From Cryptomeria japonica (lineage: Eukaryota; Streptophyta; Pinopsida; Cupressales; Cupressaceae), in NCBI RefSeq assembly GCF_030272615.1, contig NC_081407.1, forward strand, positions 103,027,897 to 103,091,896: 64,000 nt of DNA, given 5' to 3'. The notes under the pieces are model-generated. The model was not told where the DNA came from and did not search any database. It saw only the letters and a list, made by a program, of their open reading frames with translations. The translations under genes and the position numbers were made by a program. Numbering within the stretch: the stretch's first letter is position 1; every line of letters starts with the position of its first letter. This document shows, piece by piece, positions 34,601-46,815 of the stretch.

Positions 34601-37600
34601 CTAATAATCTTGATTACACTGTAAAGTTATAAAAGTATTTAATAACATGGATTGTGATAACAAGGTTTGTTTAATGGATGATAGTATTAAGAAATAATTG
34701 GCTTATGAGAGCACATCTTCTTGTACATAGTTCCAACCTTTCTATGCACTACTAGAATTGTATTATACATTGGAACCATATACAAGGAGATTTATGTTTG
34801 CGATTAAGGACATCTTTCATCCCTAAATAGTACATTAGAATGTGTCTTTATCGCTTGTAAAAGTGCATAGTTGTGTCATGCATATTTATGTGGCTATAAT
34901 ACATTGTAATAAGATGTATTTTGATCATCTTATTTCTATTAGGAGATGAAGATATAGTTCTGAGACCTCATTCTCAAATCTTGACAAAGTTATATCAATT
35001 TGGATATTAAGTTGGTTGATAGTAATCAAGCACTAGTTATCCCTATGTGATTTGGATACATGACCTCACCTATGAAAGGTAGAGTCCCACATATTATGGG
35101 TGTTGCATGAAGGAACCTATTAAGGCTCTGTGGTTAGTATAAAAGTGCTTGCAATATGCCTTTTTCCCATCTTGGGCTCACATCAACATGTAACTTACTA
35201 GTATTGTACCTTGTGGTATTTAATCATATTTATTTCAACTAATGTGGAATATATAATGTTCATATTATACTAAGATCTAATGATATCATTTATAGTTATG
35301 ATGATGGTGTTTTGATTATATGTTGTTAACCAATTTTTGTTTCATATTCACAAGTTCTGTAATTTCATTAATTTGGAACTACAATTGGTAGGAGGAAGTA
35401 TCTATTGTTTCCTTTATTGTATAGTCATTTCAGAGTTGTAAGAAAAAATGGATCATTTAGATTTTTGTTGTTTAATTCTATCAATACAGTTATAAATGAT
35501 GTTAATGAAATAAAACTCTAGATTTTTATATTTGATTTGATATTAAAAAATAAAAAAATAATTTGCCTACTTTATTTTTCGTTGTTATATATGAAGTGTA
35601 TGAACATCATAGTTGATGCATTTATGTTTTAAGATGTCCAATGAATCTATATTTATCTTATATTACCTAAAATATCCAATTTAGAAAACAAGAAAAGACT
35701 GAATTTACTTAATAATAATTATAATATAAGGATAGGTTGTAGCAGTGGAGCTCCCACTTATTCCTATAAATTTATAAAAAACCCAAATTTCAAAAATGGG
35801 GGTAATCAAGGTGAATTAAAACACTTCAATTCCATTGATGATCTACATGCAAATACTATTCAATTAAATCAAATCGGTACATGAAAGTTTCATTACATTG
35901 GAAAATCTTCAACATGTAGTGTTTAAACAAATTTTGTAAACTTATAACCTTGTCTATTGTCAAAACAATTGATACATCCAAAGGTTGCCCACATTATTTT
36001 AGAACCTTTTTTTGTAATTATCATCAAACACATGAATGTGTATGGGTAGATGTATAACATTTAAACATAAAATTCAAGTTATTATTGATAATAATGGGAT
36101 TAAAGTTGAGGATATCAATCAAAATAAAAATAAATTAGTAGCTTCTCCCCATAAAAATATAAATATATCGATTCACCCGTTCCATGTGCATTAACATGAT
36201 GAACCTCATCAAGTGAAAGTGGTTGATGAGGATCCTTACATTGCAAGTGATAATGAGTATTTTGATTTTATTGAGAAAACTAAGGTTATACCTAGGTCTT
36301 CAAACATCAATATTACACACCACAATATCAAACATGATGAAGGTTGATAAAAAGTTTGCATGAAAGTGATTAGTAATAGTATATCATGTGTTTGAATGAC
36401 GTTTGACTTAATAGATTCAATGAACATTACAATAGAATAAGGTTCCTAAAGAAAATAAACGTGACACAAAGAGTAATATGAGGATAGAAATCAAGCCTAC
36501 TTTGCGACTTCCACTTTTTAACTTTGCACTCACTTTGGTGTCTATCTATTTAGTTGTGTTTTAGAACCATGTGACATGATTTATATCCTTTCCCTAGTCA
36601 CAAATAGATAAAACGTGAAGACCTATCTTTAGGAACCCCTCTCAAGTAACTCCTCAAGTTACTTTGAACACTTGAATCATCAAGGGTACTAGCATTCGTT
36701 GAGCACTAGTGTTTAGTCACCAATATTGGGTAGACATAAGTCTCAATCTTTAATTTTTTTTAAATGCCATAAATTATAAATTATTCATTCCTTAACCCTT
36801 ACTACATTTTCAATGGTCTTCTTCCTTTAAAGTCAATGTCGACGAATTTTACCTCCCATTTGCTAGGTTAGAATAAATTCATCATTATAAATCATTAGAA
36901 TTATCTCCAACACCTAGTTGATCAATAGAAACCATTAAAATGTAAGATAACAAATAATTTTTTTGAAGACTAAAGATTTGGGAGCTTATATTATCTTCAA
37001 AACTACAATTATCTTAATTCTCTTTTGCCATCCATTCTATCATACTTTGGTCCTTTCACTTCCCTTTAGATTATTATTTTCGTCTTCTCTAAATTAAAGC
37101 CACGCCTCAAAATCCTTTCCATGAATTTCCTATTTAGACTTGAACCCTTTTTCCTATCATTCCCCTCTCCACAGGTTCTTTCATATGATCTCTGTCTTTT
37201 TTTCCCTCCGTCACTTGCAGACACCACTATAGTATAGTTTTCCCTCTAGGATTTGTGTTACCACTATGACTAGGTTGCACACCTTCAAGATTTTCATAGT
37301 CATTGTCAAGGTTGAAATAAACTATTTTAAATGACTAAGGAAAAATGCCCTCAACTTCATATCTAGATATCTTAAATTCGAAGTATCAAATTTGCATTCA
37401 ACAAACAAGAGAAAAATCAATTATCCTTTGACATTGGCAACCATGTTTTTAGTACAACACCCATGAGTTATCAAACAACAATGTAGATCTATCTTTTTTT
37501 TTTAAATATCAAAGTTACCACATTTACACGCTGATAAATTATTCATAGAGATGGTTCATGATCATATCCCTTTACCAAATCTCCAATTGCACATCACAAC

Positions 37601-37734
37601 ATCATAGAAGATTAGTCACATACCAACATTGAATTTATGATGTATTTGATTCTATTAGATTGATCTATTACCATCCATTGGTTGGCTTTTTATCATAGTC
37701 ATTACAATATTATATTCACATGTGTCATTTTTTA
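34600..37734. repeat. R repeat, copy B, left part
   Basis: Collinear with copy A: 34615-35650 matches 10110-11470, 35650-36890 matches 12430-13545, and 36890-37730 matches 25742-26470. It lacks both the foldback and the TIR insertions. Coding-like relics corresponding to 12595-12843 (minus) and 12864-13150 (plus) lie at about 35890-36110 and 36205-36440. It is interrupted at about 37735 by the U cluster. Confidence 0.8.
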
Positions 37735-38079
37735 ATTAGTAAAGGGACATAGCTGAGAGAATATATATTAACAGAAAATACATGTTGAGTTTGAAAGACT
37801 GAAGATCTGACCGAAGTCCAAAGTTAAATACAAAAATGCCCCAAAATAATGAAGGGCTGATCCAAACATTTCGACAATCCAGCAAATGAAATTGAAAAAG
37901 GCTTGAAAATAATAGACTAAACTGCCATCAGACCTAAGAACTAAGCCTCCTAACCATCTCAAAAAAGAAAAAGAAAAAAGGAAGAGATCAACTAGCTAAT
38001 GATGAAGAACCTGGAAGTAAGGAAGGATCAATTCCTTTGAGGGTGACAGGAATACGCTTGCCCCAATCAATTTGTTTTG

Positions 38080-38310
38080 TCTTATGGAAGTAATCTATCA
38101 CTGCATCAAGTTCATCATTTCCATTTTCCCAAATCTCTTTTAGGCCTTCCTCCCAAACCAACAGTCGATCCTCTGAAGAAAATTCTGAGTAGCCATGGAA
38201 GTCAAGAAATTTTTTGATCCATTCTTCACTCTCTATCTTCGTCTATCTAAAAAGCAGCACCGGGAGGAAATTGGCATTCCTATCAATAGTGAAACTTTTG
38301 TATTTGAAAC
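38080..38310 (-). pseudogene. U2: unknown protein fragment
   Basis: The minus strand reads SEEWIKKFLDFHGYSEF, then SSEDRLLVWEEGLKEIWENG, preceded by FTIDRNANF. It is the least damaged copy of the unknown U peptide, about 75 residues. It is mostly open but has a stop near the middle. No family is recognised; the acidic, Trp-containing segment looks helical. Confidence 0.45.
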
Positions 38311-38424
38311 TACGCTCATCCTCAATATGCACTAAAATAATGAAGGGTTGATCCAAAAATTCTGACAGTCCAAAGAGAAACTGAAAAAGCTTGAAAATAA
38401 CAGATTAAACTGCATCAGGTTTCA

Positions 38425-38645
38425 AATATAGAATTTTCACTGTTGAAATGAATGTCAATTTCCTCTGGGCGCTTTTGAAGTAGACAAAGACAAAGAGTGA
38501 AGAATGGATCAGAAAATTTCTTGACTTCCATGGCTACTCAGAATTTTCTTCAGAGGACCGACTGTTGGTTTGGGAGGAAGACCTAAAAGAGATTGGGGAA
38601 TGTGGAGGTGATGAACCTCATGCAGTGATATATTGCTTCCCTAAA
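38425..38645 (+). pseudogene. U3: inverted copy of unknown protein fragment
   Basis: The same peptide as U2 on the opposite strand: SEEWIRKFLDFHGYSEF, then SSEDRLLVWEEDLKEIGE, with a stop upstream. Together with U2 it forms inverted arms of about 220 bp around a 115-bp spacer. Confidence 0.45.
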
Positions 38646-38874
38646 CCGAAGTCCAAAGTTAAATATAAAAATTCCCTAAAATAAGGGTTGATCCAAAAAT
38701 TCTGACAATCCAGAGAACAAAATTTAAAAAGGCTTGAAAATAACAGATTAAACTGTTGTTAGACCTAAGAACTAAACCTCCTAACCATCTCAAAAAAGGA
38801 AAAGAACAAAGGAAGAGATCAACTAGCTAATGATGGAGAACGTGGAAGGAAGTAAGGATAAATTCCTTTGAGGA

Positions 38875-39065
38875 TGACAGGAATACACCTGTCCTAATCA
38901 ATTTATTTTGTCTTAGGGAAATAATCTATCACTGCATCAGATTCATCACCTCCACGTTCCCGAATCTCTTTTAGGTCTTCCTTCAAACTAGCATTTGGTC
39001 CTCTAAAGCAAATTCTAAGAGCCATGGAAGTCAATAATTTTTTTGATCCATTCTTCACTCTCTGT
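38875..39065 (-). pseudogene. U4: third copy of unknown protein fragment
   Basis: A more decayed minus-strand copy, matching U2 by its ATTTTTTTGATCCATTCTTC end and its CTAATCAATTTATTTTGTCTT-like start. Small deletions break the frame. Confidence 0.4.
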
Positions 39066-39098
39066 ATTTGAAAATATGCTCATATTCACATATGTTAT

Positions 39099-39449
39099 TG
39101 AAGAAGTTGAGAAAGTACAACTTCTAAGATCTTAAGAGAATCTGCAAGCAAAATATATGTCACAAGAGAATATTGGAGACAGAACACAAAAAAGGCTCTG
39201 AAGAAAAAGATTATCATTTAGTGAGGGAATGAATAAAAAAATTATAATATAATCCTTATGACAAGAGAATAGAAACCCTAGAGATGTGCAACCCTAAAGA
39301 AACCCTAAAGGGATAAAGAGTATTTAATAATTAGAATAATTATCAAATACCCACAATATTATTAAATGCCTAAGTTTAGCTTAAGCGTAGAGTATAATAA
39401 ACTAATAATTAAACAAATAATTATTAGCTAATACAAGATAACTCTAACA
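39099..39449 (-). repeat. Copia-1 3' LTR (left)
   Basis: TGAAGAAGTTGA..ACTCTAACA with TG..CA ends. Same content as 44778-45136. Confidence 0.93.
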
Positions 39450-39461
39450 CCCCCCCTTAAG
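39450..39461 (-). other. Copia-1 polypurine tract
   Basis: The minus strand reads CTTAAGGGGGGG directly before the TG of the 3' LTR. Confidence 0.85.
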
Positions 39462-39683
39462 ATGAACTTAGGGAGTAGCTAAAAAACCTAAATGTAGGAA
39501 AGCAAAAATACAACTACAGAAGAAGGCAAAAAATTTGGGTCTCGGCAACAAATCCTGATGAGGTACCCAATCACAACCAAATCTCTATGAAACAGAGAAA
39601 TATAGAAAACCACATGGGAAAAAATCTACTCCAAAAAGAGATGGGAAAAAGTATGCAAAACAAAACATGAAGGAAGGAAGGCC

Positions 39684-40127
39684 TCAATGAGACCCCCCAA
39701 GGACAACTTCCTTCACCCCAAGCATAGAGCGCAATTGAAGATAGCGCAGAGATGCAAAAGGTCTAGTGAAGATTTCAGCAACCTGCTCCTCTGTAGGAAT
39801 GTACTCCAAGATGAGAAAGCTATCCTGAATCAACTGTCTGCTCAAGTGCATGTGAAGCTCAATGTGTTTAGACCTCTGGTGCTCCACTGGGTTGCGAGAA
39901 AGGTGAATGGCACTCTGACTATCACACCAAAGAATAGTGAGACTATCAAGAGGGAACCCAAACTCAATCATCAACTACCAAAGCCATAAAACCTCCTGAC
40001 TAGCTAACACCGTTGCTTGGTACTCAGCCTCTGTAGATGATAATGCAATAGCAGAGTGCTTCTTGCAAGACCATGTGATAGGACCAGAACCAAGGCAAAA
40101 TACAAAGCTAGAAGTAGACTTTTGATC
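39684..40127 (-). pseudogene. Copia-1 RNase H
   Basis: The frame 39974-39684 contains LWCDSQSAIHLSRNP, HQRSKHIELHMH and EQVAEIFTRP, the C-terminal half of copia RNase H. The N-terminal half (LSSTEAEYQA) is encoded just upstream, after a stop. The ending LGVKEVVLGGSH abuts the untranslated stretch before the polypurine tract. Confidence 0.88.
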
Positions 40128-41299
40128 TTAAGCATCACCAGCCCAATCCAAGTCAGTGAAGCCAACAATGCGAGGGGATCCTAAAGTATAGTGAATGCCA
40201 AATTGAGTAGCGCCTCGAATGTACCTCAAAATATGTTTGGCTGCTTGCCAATGGCTCTCATGAGGGTCATGGGAGAGTCGAGAGACAAGACCAATCGCAA
40301 AAGAAAGATCCAGGTGCATATGTGTCAGGTACAACAATCTGCCAACCAACTATCATTATAAGGTAGAATCCACAGAAGGTGTAGAACAAGTGGGAGACAA
40401 AAAACACCTGACTGAAATGATGTGGGTTCAGACTTGCAAGTAATCATGTCAAATCAATGAAGCATATCAAGAGCATACTTCTACTGAAGCATGGAAATCC
40501 CATCGGAAGACTGAATAACCTGTAGACCCAAAAAATAGTGCAAAAGGCCGAGATCTGTCATCTCAAACTGTTCCATCAAGGCTCTCTGAATATCCTAAAT
40601 CAAGGAGGATGAGCTACCGGTAATGATAAGATCATCAATATAGAACACAAGAATAACTATATCATCCCCCTGGTGTTGAATATATACTGTGGGATCGGAA
40701 TGACAATGTGTAAAGAGTGTGGAGAGCAAGAAGGAGTCCATCTTCTCATACTAGGCTCGAGGAGCCTGTTTGATACCATATAATGAGCATCGAAGTCTGC
40801 AAACCAAAGAGGAATCCTACACAAATCCCTGAGGCTGCTCCATATAGATTTCCTCACGAAGGTCTCCATGCAAGAAATCACTCTTCACATCCATCTGAAA
40901 AACGGTCCATCCCCGTGAAGCTGCTAGAGAATGTACAAAGCGAATAGAATTCATATTGGTGACAGGAGCAAAGGTCTCGAAGTAATAAATACCCTCCACT
41001 TGAGAGAACCCCTTCACAACAAGATGAACCTTATACTTATTAATAGAACCATCTACAACATACTTGGTATGGTACACCCACTTGCACTGAACCAACTTTC
41101 ATCCTTTTGAAAGAGTACAAAGATCCCAAGTATGATTCTTCATCAAAGAAGAATACTCCTCATCCATGGCCCTATCCCACTCTGGGTGACCTATCACCTC
41201 TGAAAATTTCTGAGGATCATCTGAAATGGCATGACTCAGAAGACTAGAACTAGATGTCTTTGCACGAGTATGATGAGTGTCATAAGGATCACCTGCCAT
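40128..41299 (-). pseudogene. Copia-1 reverse transcriptase (multiple stops)
   Basis: Successive minus-strand pieces carry the copia RT blocks: ALIKNHTWDL-like start (SLMKNHTWDL), CKWVYHTKY, ETFAPVTNMNSIR, VFQMDVKSDFLHGDLREEIYM, FYIDDLIITG (catalytic box, YIDD in place of YVDD) and SHWQAAKHILRYIRG. Stops interrupt it near 41096, 40814 and 40350-40620. Catalytic Asp residues remain. Confidence 0.9.
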
Positions 41300-41316
41300 A
41301 GAACCAACAAAATCAA

Positions 41317-42309
41317 CTATAAATCAGGCCCACTTGGGCAAACATTGAGCGACGGGTGGTGGTGGCGGTGGTGGTGGCGGTGATGGTGGACCATCATCTG
41401 CATAATCCTGAAAGAAGAATGAATCCTTAAAAGATGAAGAGGGAGGATGAGGTAGTGAGGGAGAAACTGGTGATGGAGAATCCATCTGAGGAAAGCGCTC
41501 ATCAAACTGGACATCTCGCAGGTAAACAGGACCTCTCGGGAATCAGGATCAAACAACCTGTATGCCTTAACATCCTCATAGTAGCCAACAAAAATGAGTC
41601 ATCGACTCTTCCTCTCCATGGCTTTCCTCTGAGCACATGGAATAAATGCCCAAGCCTCACTACAAAAAACTTAGAATGAAGAAACATCAGGCTTGACATG
41701 GGACCAAGCCTCCTCAGGAGTCAACTGACGCAATGCCTTATGAGGCATCCGATTCTGAATATAAGTGGCACAATTAACTGCCTCAACCCAAAAAGAAGGT
41801 TGCATAGAACATTATTGAAGCATACAATCGGCCATCTCCCTTAGTGTTATGTTCTTTCTCTTAGCAACATCATTCTGCTGAGGGGTGTGAGGAACTGATA
41901 ACTAATGCTACAAACCATGCTCTGTGCAGAAATCTATAAAATCCCAATTCACATATTCTCTCCCATTATTTGTGTGTATCCTATTTATAGAAAGACCAGT
42001 CTACTTCTCTACAAATGTCTTAAAGACTCGAAATGAATCAAAGACATCAGACTTGTACTTAAGAAAGTACATCCATGTACTTCTAGAGAAGTCATTAATG
42101 AAAGTGAGCACATACTTGGACCCTGAAAAAGATGGAGTCAGAAATGACATAAGATCATTGTGGATCAAATCCAAGGGTACCTTAACACGGGTGGCTCTGC
42201 CTGTAGAAAAAGGATCACAGTGATGCTTTCCCAGTGCACAACCTCGACATACACACTCAGTACAGAAGATCTTAGGGATCCCAATAACAAGTGCCTGTGT
42301 ACTCATTTG
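41317..42309 (-). pseudogene. Copia-1 integrase (two catalytic residues lost)
   Basis: 42306-42001 holds CVCRGCALGKH (second half of the zinc finger) and LIHNDLMSF, where the first catalytic Asp sits, plus the FINDFSRSTWMYF block. Beyond a stop it reads HTNNGREYV, with Asn in place of the catalytic Asp of the DNG motif, and QQNDVAKRKN, with Lys in place of the catalytic Glu. The C-terminal part (41556-41317) includes a His/Pro-rich run encoded by GGT-type repeats at 41340-41385. Confidence 0.88.
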
Positions 42310-42780
42310 CTATAAGTATCTGTAGTTGACACGGTCAAAACACTCATGCCAAAGTCTGCTCACTGAATTTGCATGTGCTACAAGAGAAACACCTAAACCA
42401 TCTAGACTCTCAAAGCCATCAAACCGGTATAATTGAGAATCGGGATCAACACTACCAGTAGCCACAACCAAATCAGGATCATGGAGCTCTCTAATAACCA
42501 CATCATGTGGTGAGAACTCAACTATTTTACCAGAGCTAGAATGACAAATCTGATAAGTAGAGAGGAGATTCGTCAAAATTTTAGGAACCAAAATAACATC
42601 TTGAAAACAACCACCTGTCAATGGAACAAAACCTGAAACTGAAACTGAAAGTTGTGCTGAGTCACCAACTGCAATCTGTAAAGTATTACTGTGAGCAAGT
42701 GAGGTAAGAATCTGTCATGAGTGTGTCATGTGGTGACAAGCCCCAGAATCAATAATCCAAGTGGATGCAGAAGGAATAAT
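42310..42780 (-). pseudogene. Copia-1 protease and pre-integrase region
   Basis: IDSGACHHMT near 42740 is the copia protease active site; a stop follows directly. The frame 42621-42310 then reads GCFQDVILVPKILTNLLS and ends in SRLWHECFDRVNYRYL, the gag-pre-integrase segment. Here the second His of the zinc finger is replaced (FDR where GH is usual). Confidence 0.85.
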
Positions 42781-42885
42781 GCGTGCAGAAAGAGCATGTC
42801 CTTTCCCAGTAGAAGAGGAAGATGGTGGCTAGGGAGTAGAAATATGATGTTGTTGCATGGTTGCCTCCAAAGCCTTTAATCATTT

Positions 42886-43729
42886 TTAACAATGAGAAAT
42901 TGGATGACCTTCTTTGCCACAGAAACTGCAAAGTTCATCTAATTTCTTCTTAGTCTTGGAGGAAGACTCACTAGATTTAGAAGAGTACTCTTGTTTGGGA
43001 TAGGACTTCGGTTGGGAATCAGACTTAGGTGGTGGCTTGGAGGGACGCTCACTACTAGTTGAATCCTTCTTAAGCTTCAGTTTCTTCTTCTTGTTCTCTT
43101 TAGATGTCTGAGCAACCAGTGTTTTTGGCTTTGCTCTTGTGAGAGTGTCCAATTGAGATAGGTGAGTCTTCTCGCGAGTCAAGCGATCACAGAAACATCA
43201 AAGGTAGACATGGTGAAGCGTGTACCCAATGCATCCATAGTAGAATAAAATATGGAAAAAATATCAAATAGGGACCTCGAAGCTTAGAGAGAATCAGGTA
43301 GATACACTTTGGGTCTGGCTTATTCTTACCACAACTATGTAGGATAGATCTGGTTCTTTTAAACTTGTTCAGAAAGTCCTCAATGTGAGGAAAAGACTCA
43401 GGTAACAAGGAAGAGAGCTCTGCCTCAATCTGTCATGCTCTGAACTCATTGACAATACCAAAGAGAGTTTCAAATTTGGACCACATAGCCTGAGGAGTGA
43501 GAAAACCATCAAGGTGAAAAAGCAAGCTATCAGAAATATGTAAGGAGATGACACCCATAGCCTCATCCATCTTATTTTGATGCTGAAGAATCTCAAAAGG
43601 ACACTGCAACAATGGCTGATCCGTATCCAAATAGGGCCACAACCCTCTTGATCTGAGAAGCCTTGTCATATGAGCTTTCCAGAGGTGATAGTTTTGGGAT
43701 GTAAGAAGCTCAACTGAAGAATCTACCAT
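42886..43729 (-). pseudogene. Copia-1 gag (one stop, one frameshift)
   Basis: The ATG at 43729 starts MVDSSVELLTSQNYHLWKAHM, followed by VISLHISDSLLFHL, typical of UBN2-type copia Gag. A TGA interrupts at 43433; the same frame goes on to about 43240, then shifts. The last part (43182-42886) is Lys/Ser-rich and ends in an intact CCHC knuckle, CSFCGKEGHPISHC. Gag would package element RNA. Confidence 0.9.
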
Positions 43730-44777
43730 GTGTACCTATAGCTGAACTTGGACCTGCTCTTGATTTTTTTTAATTTACTAATCTTTCAGATTAGACAAAA
43801 GATGCAGAAGGGGTTTTTTTTCTTTTTTGAGTTTAGGTGTTATGATTTTCTAATGATTTTTTTGGAAAAGATAACTCTAAATCTGAGAAGGGCTCTCCAA
43901 GACCTTTCCGATGCCTATTCATTTTCTAAAAATGGAGTCTGTTTTCCCAAGTTATGGCTCTCAGAGTGTAGACAAGAGAGCTGACTTAGACATAAAACAA
44001 TAGGTACTAGATGAAAAAAATAGCAAATCTCACCTCCAGATCTAAGTAGAGCTTGAAAAAATCTTCCCGACACTTATTCGTTTCCGAAAAACCGACTTCG
44101 TTTTCCCTAGGACAAAAAAACCTCCCCCCTGTCAAAAGCCTTGCAAAAAGCAAGAGGAGGAGAGTTGGCGGAGGTGGTGCTCTGGCTAGGTGGTAGTGGA
44201 GCTTCGGGCGATGGCAGAGGTCAGGCGACAACGGAGGTCGGACAGTGGCAGAGTTCGGGTGGTGATCGGTCACTATGTAGTGGGCGGCGGTGGCCAGGAA
44301 AAAGGTGGTCGGGCGGTTAACAAACTGCTGCAGTTGCTAGTTATTGACTGTTGCGGCTGCTTGTATACTGTCGACCAGTAGGCTGTAGGAGACCGCCTAT
44401 CGTGGCGGTCTTGGAGACCGTCTGCAACTCCATAGACTGTCACGTGATGGCTTGACCTTGGCAAGCCGTTAAACTGGCAAAAAAATGATGTTTTGATTTG
44501 TTTTCCTTAAAAAACGTGTCTCTAAGGGCCAAAATCAAAAAAAATTCCAGAGCTAAAGTTGTCCAAATTGGACAAATTTTATATGAAAATGGGGGGTTTT
44601 GGGTGTTCTGTGCTGAATGGTGAGGGCCGTTTGAGCTCAAAATGCCCAAAAACAAAAAAAGATACCCCAGATCCAAACTAAAAAACTCTTGAAAAAAATT
44701 TGAAACCCTTGCCTCGAGAGAAAATCTTCTAAAAAGAAATCAGGAACAAGCAACAACATATGTAGGCTTTGGTACCA
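43730..44777 (-). other. Copia-1 5' leader, with GC-rich segment
   Basis: A 1.05 kb untranslated leader lies between the primer site and gag. It contains a GC-rich block at about 44150-44460 (GGCGGTGG, GGTCGG and related) in an otherwise AT-rich element. Frames here look incidental. Confidence 0.6.
44765..44777 (-). other. Copia-1 primer-binding site
   Basis: The minus strand reads TGGTACCAAAGCC, directly after the LTR. It resembles the iMet complement TGGTATCAGAGCC with two changes; another tRNA is possible. Confidence 0.75.
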
Positions 44778-45136
44778 TGAAGAAGTTGATAAAGTACAAC
44801 TTCTAAGATCCCAAGAGCATTTGCAAGCAAAATACTTGTCACAAGAGAAGATTGGAGACAAAACACAAAAAAGGCTTTGAAGAAAAAGATTATCATTCAG
44901 AGAGGGAATGAATACAAAAAATTACAATACAATACAATCCTTATGACAAGAGAATGGAAACCCTAAAGATGTACAACCCTAAAGAAACCCTAAAGGGATA
45001 AAGAGTATTTAATAATTAGAGAATAATTATTAAATACCTACAATATTATTAATTGCCTAAGTTTAGCTTAAGCATAGAGTATAATAGACTAATAATTAAA
45101 CAAATAATTATTAGCTAATACAAGATAACTCTAACA
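44778..45136 (-). repeat. Copia-1 5' LTR (right)
   Basis: TGAAGAAGTTGA..CTCTAACA, collinear with the left LTR. Confidence 0.93.
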
Positions 45137-46815
45137 ATTATTTTCATATTTTTCTATGTTTTCATTTGATCTTATTTGAAATTTTTTCTCTACAATAGAA
45201 AACATGACTTTGTATTTTGAGGCAAGCTTTTTCACAAAATTAGTTTTTTAGTTAGTATTTGCTCCATGATAAATGTGACCGCTCACAACTGTAATGCCAG
45301 ATGAATAAAGTAAATTAGTGAAAATCTGAGAAGTAGACAAAAATAGATTAATATAAAAAGTCATTGAAATTCTTTAGGCCTTGGAATTCTTTTCAATCTG
45401 ATATAGTCATTGAGGATGCTAGATGAAAATACCATAAATCAAATATACTGATAGTTTAAATGATAATAGAAATGTTTTGCAAATATTTTTAATTAACAAA
45501 TTAATAATTGATAGAATTTGTGAAGTGAAGTTTTAAAGTATATTACTAAAATTTTGTTTATATACATTGTTTTTCATTTAATGCAAAAATAAATTAAGAA
45601 TAATTAACCTTGCAACCATCATCAAATAAATCCAAAACAATCAAATTTGAAATTATCATCTGTATTTTACAGCTTAAAATACTTCACTGATTGATTACAA
45701 AGAAGAAACTTAATTTTCTCAAGCAGATAAATCAAACTAGTGTCAAAAGGTATTGAAATTGTTTTTAGCCTATAACTATGATGTCTATAGAATCTAATAC
45801 TTTGAATGGTACCAAAAATGTTTCATTATTTTTCTTAAAGGAGGAATCAATATCTAGTGAGATCTACAAAATGAAGTTTTAGCATGTATCACTGTAGCTT
45901 CCATCTATATGACCTTTCCTCCACCCATGTGAAAATAAATCTACAAAAATGAACCTAAACCATCATCCATATTTTTCAACAAATTCACTGTCCAATCTAC
46001 CCTAAAGACGTAACAAATCAAAATTGAATTTTCACTTGAGATATGAGGAAGATGTGGAAGTAGGAAAGTAAAAACAAATATATTCCCAATACTTCCCCCA
46101 TGCAATCAAGAAATGGAACCTTGTAAAATGCTTTTTGTTTTCATGGTTTCATTCTATCCTCATTCTCAATCAAAATTTGAATAGATTTAAGAAGTAGCCC
46201 CACCTTCAATTCTAGAGGTTGTCTTGTATTCTAGGTTTTTTAATTTGTTGGACTTTCTTTTGTCAATTTATTTATGTGGTGGAAGTATCAAGCACATCTA
46301 GTATATTAATAGATGTGTAAGATGTGTTTGTGATATGTAAGTATCAAAATGTGTGTTTTAAATATCTTTTTATAGGTTTATTTGTTCATATGGTATATTT
46401 AATATATGTTTTAACACAATTTTTATGATATATACACTTGTGTATTTCATACTTAGTTTATGTTCTTGATTATAGTTCATTTTCATTATAAATCATGTTC
46501 AATTTTCACTAATACTTTTTGTTTTCATTCTTCTCTTCTTCATTAGTTTATGTTATTAATCATACATAATTTCTTTTACACATCATGTTCAATTTAACCA
46601 TGTTTATTTTCATTTTTCTCTCTTTTCTATGTGTGTCCATTTATAGTAATGACAATTTGACTAAGATATATTATAAGTTATATTTTTATGTACATGATTT
46701 TTGCACTTCATACTTTTTCCTTCCACAATATGATAGGTCTAATGGATGTATTCCACATATTTGGGATAAATGAAGCATACACATGTTCAAGTGGCTTGAT
46801 TTCTAGATTCTAAAA
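45137..46815. repeat. R repeat, copy B, right part
   Basis: Follows Copia-1 and matches 26520-28570 and 28715-30545. It ends in CTAGATTCTAAAA, where Copia-2 is inserted; the matching sequence continues at 47652. No gene is recognised. Confidence 0.8.

Larger units (their letters stand above)
37735..39069. repeat. U cluster: insertion with direct and inverted copies
   Basis: The R repeat is broken here. A 150-bp non-coding block (37810-37970) recurs at 38330-38415 (partial) and 38646-38800. Alternating with it are three copies of a coding-like segment: 38080-38310 (minus), 38425-38645 (plus) and 38875-39065 (minus). The first two are inverted with respect to each other and are about 85-90% identical by eye. 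Confidence 0.7.
39099..45136 (-). mobile_element. Copia-1: full-length, decayed Ty1/copia element
   Basis: LTRs of 351 and 359 bp (39099-39449 and 44778-45136) surround gag, protease, integrase, RT and RNase H on the minus strand, in the copia order. The 5-mers next to the LTRs are gttat and attat, a target duplication with one mismatch. It sits in R copy B: joining the flanks restores the sequence seen at 26470-26560. All pol domains are interrupted by stops and the integrase catalytic residues are altered, so the copy is dead. Confidence 0.93.

Noticed and set aside
39687-39989. 100-codon plus-strand frame
   Set aside because: Antisense to Copia-1 RNase H.
41340-41385. GGT-repeat microsatellite as a separate feature
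   Set aside because: It lies inside the integrase C-terminal coding part of Copia-1 and encodes His-rich residues; noted there instead.
44190-44381. 63-codon plus-strand frame and its minus-strand mirror at 44007-44464
   Set aside because: GC-rich leader of Copia-1; open frames on both strands follow from composition and no family fits.
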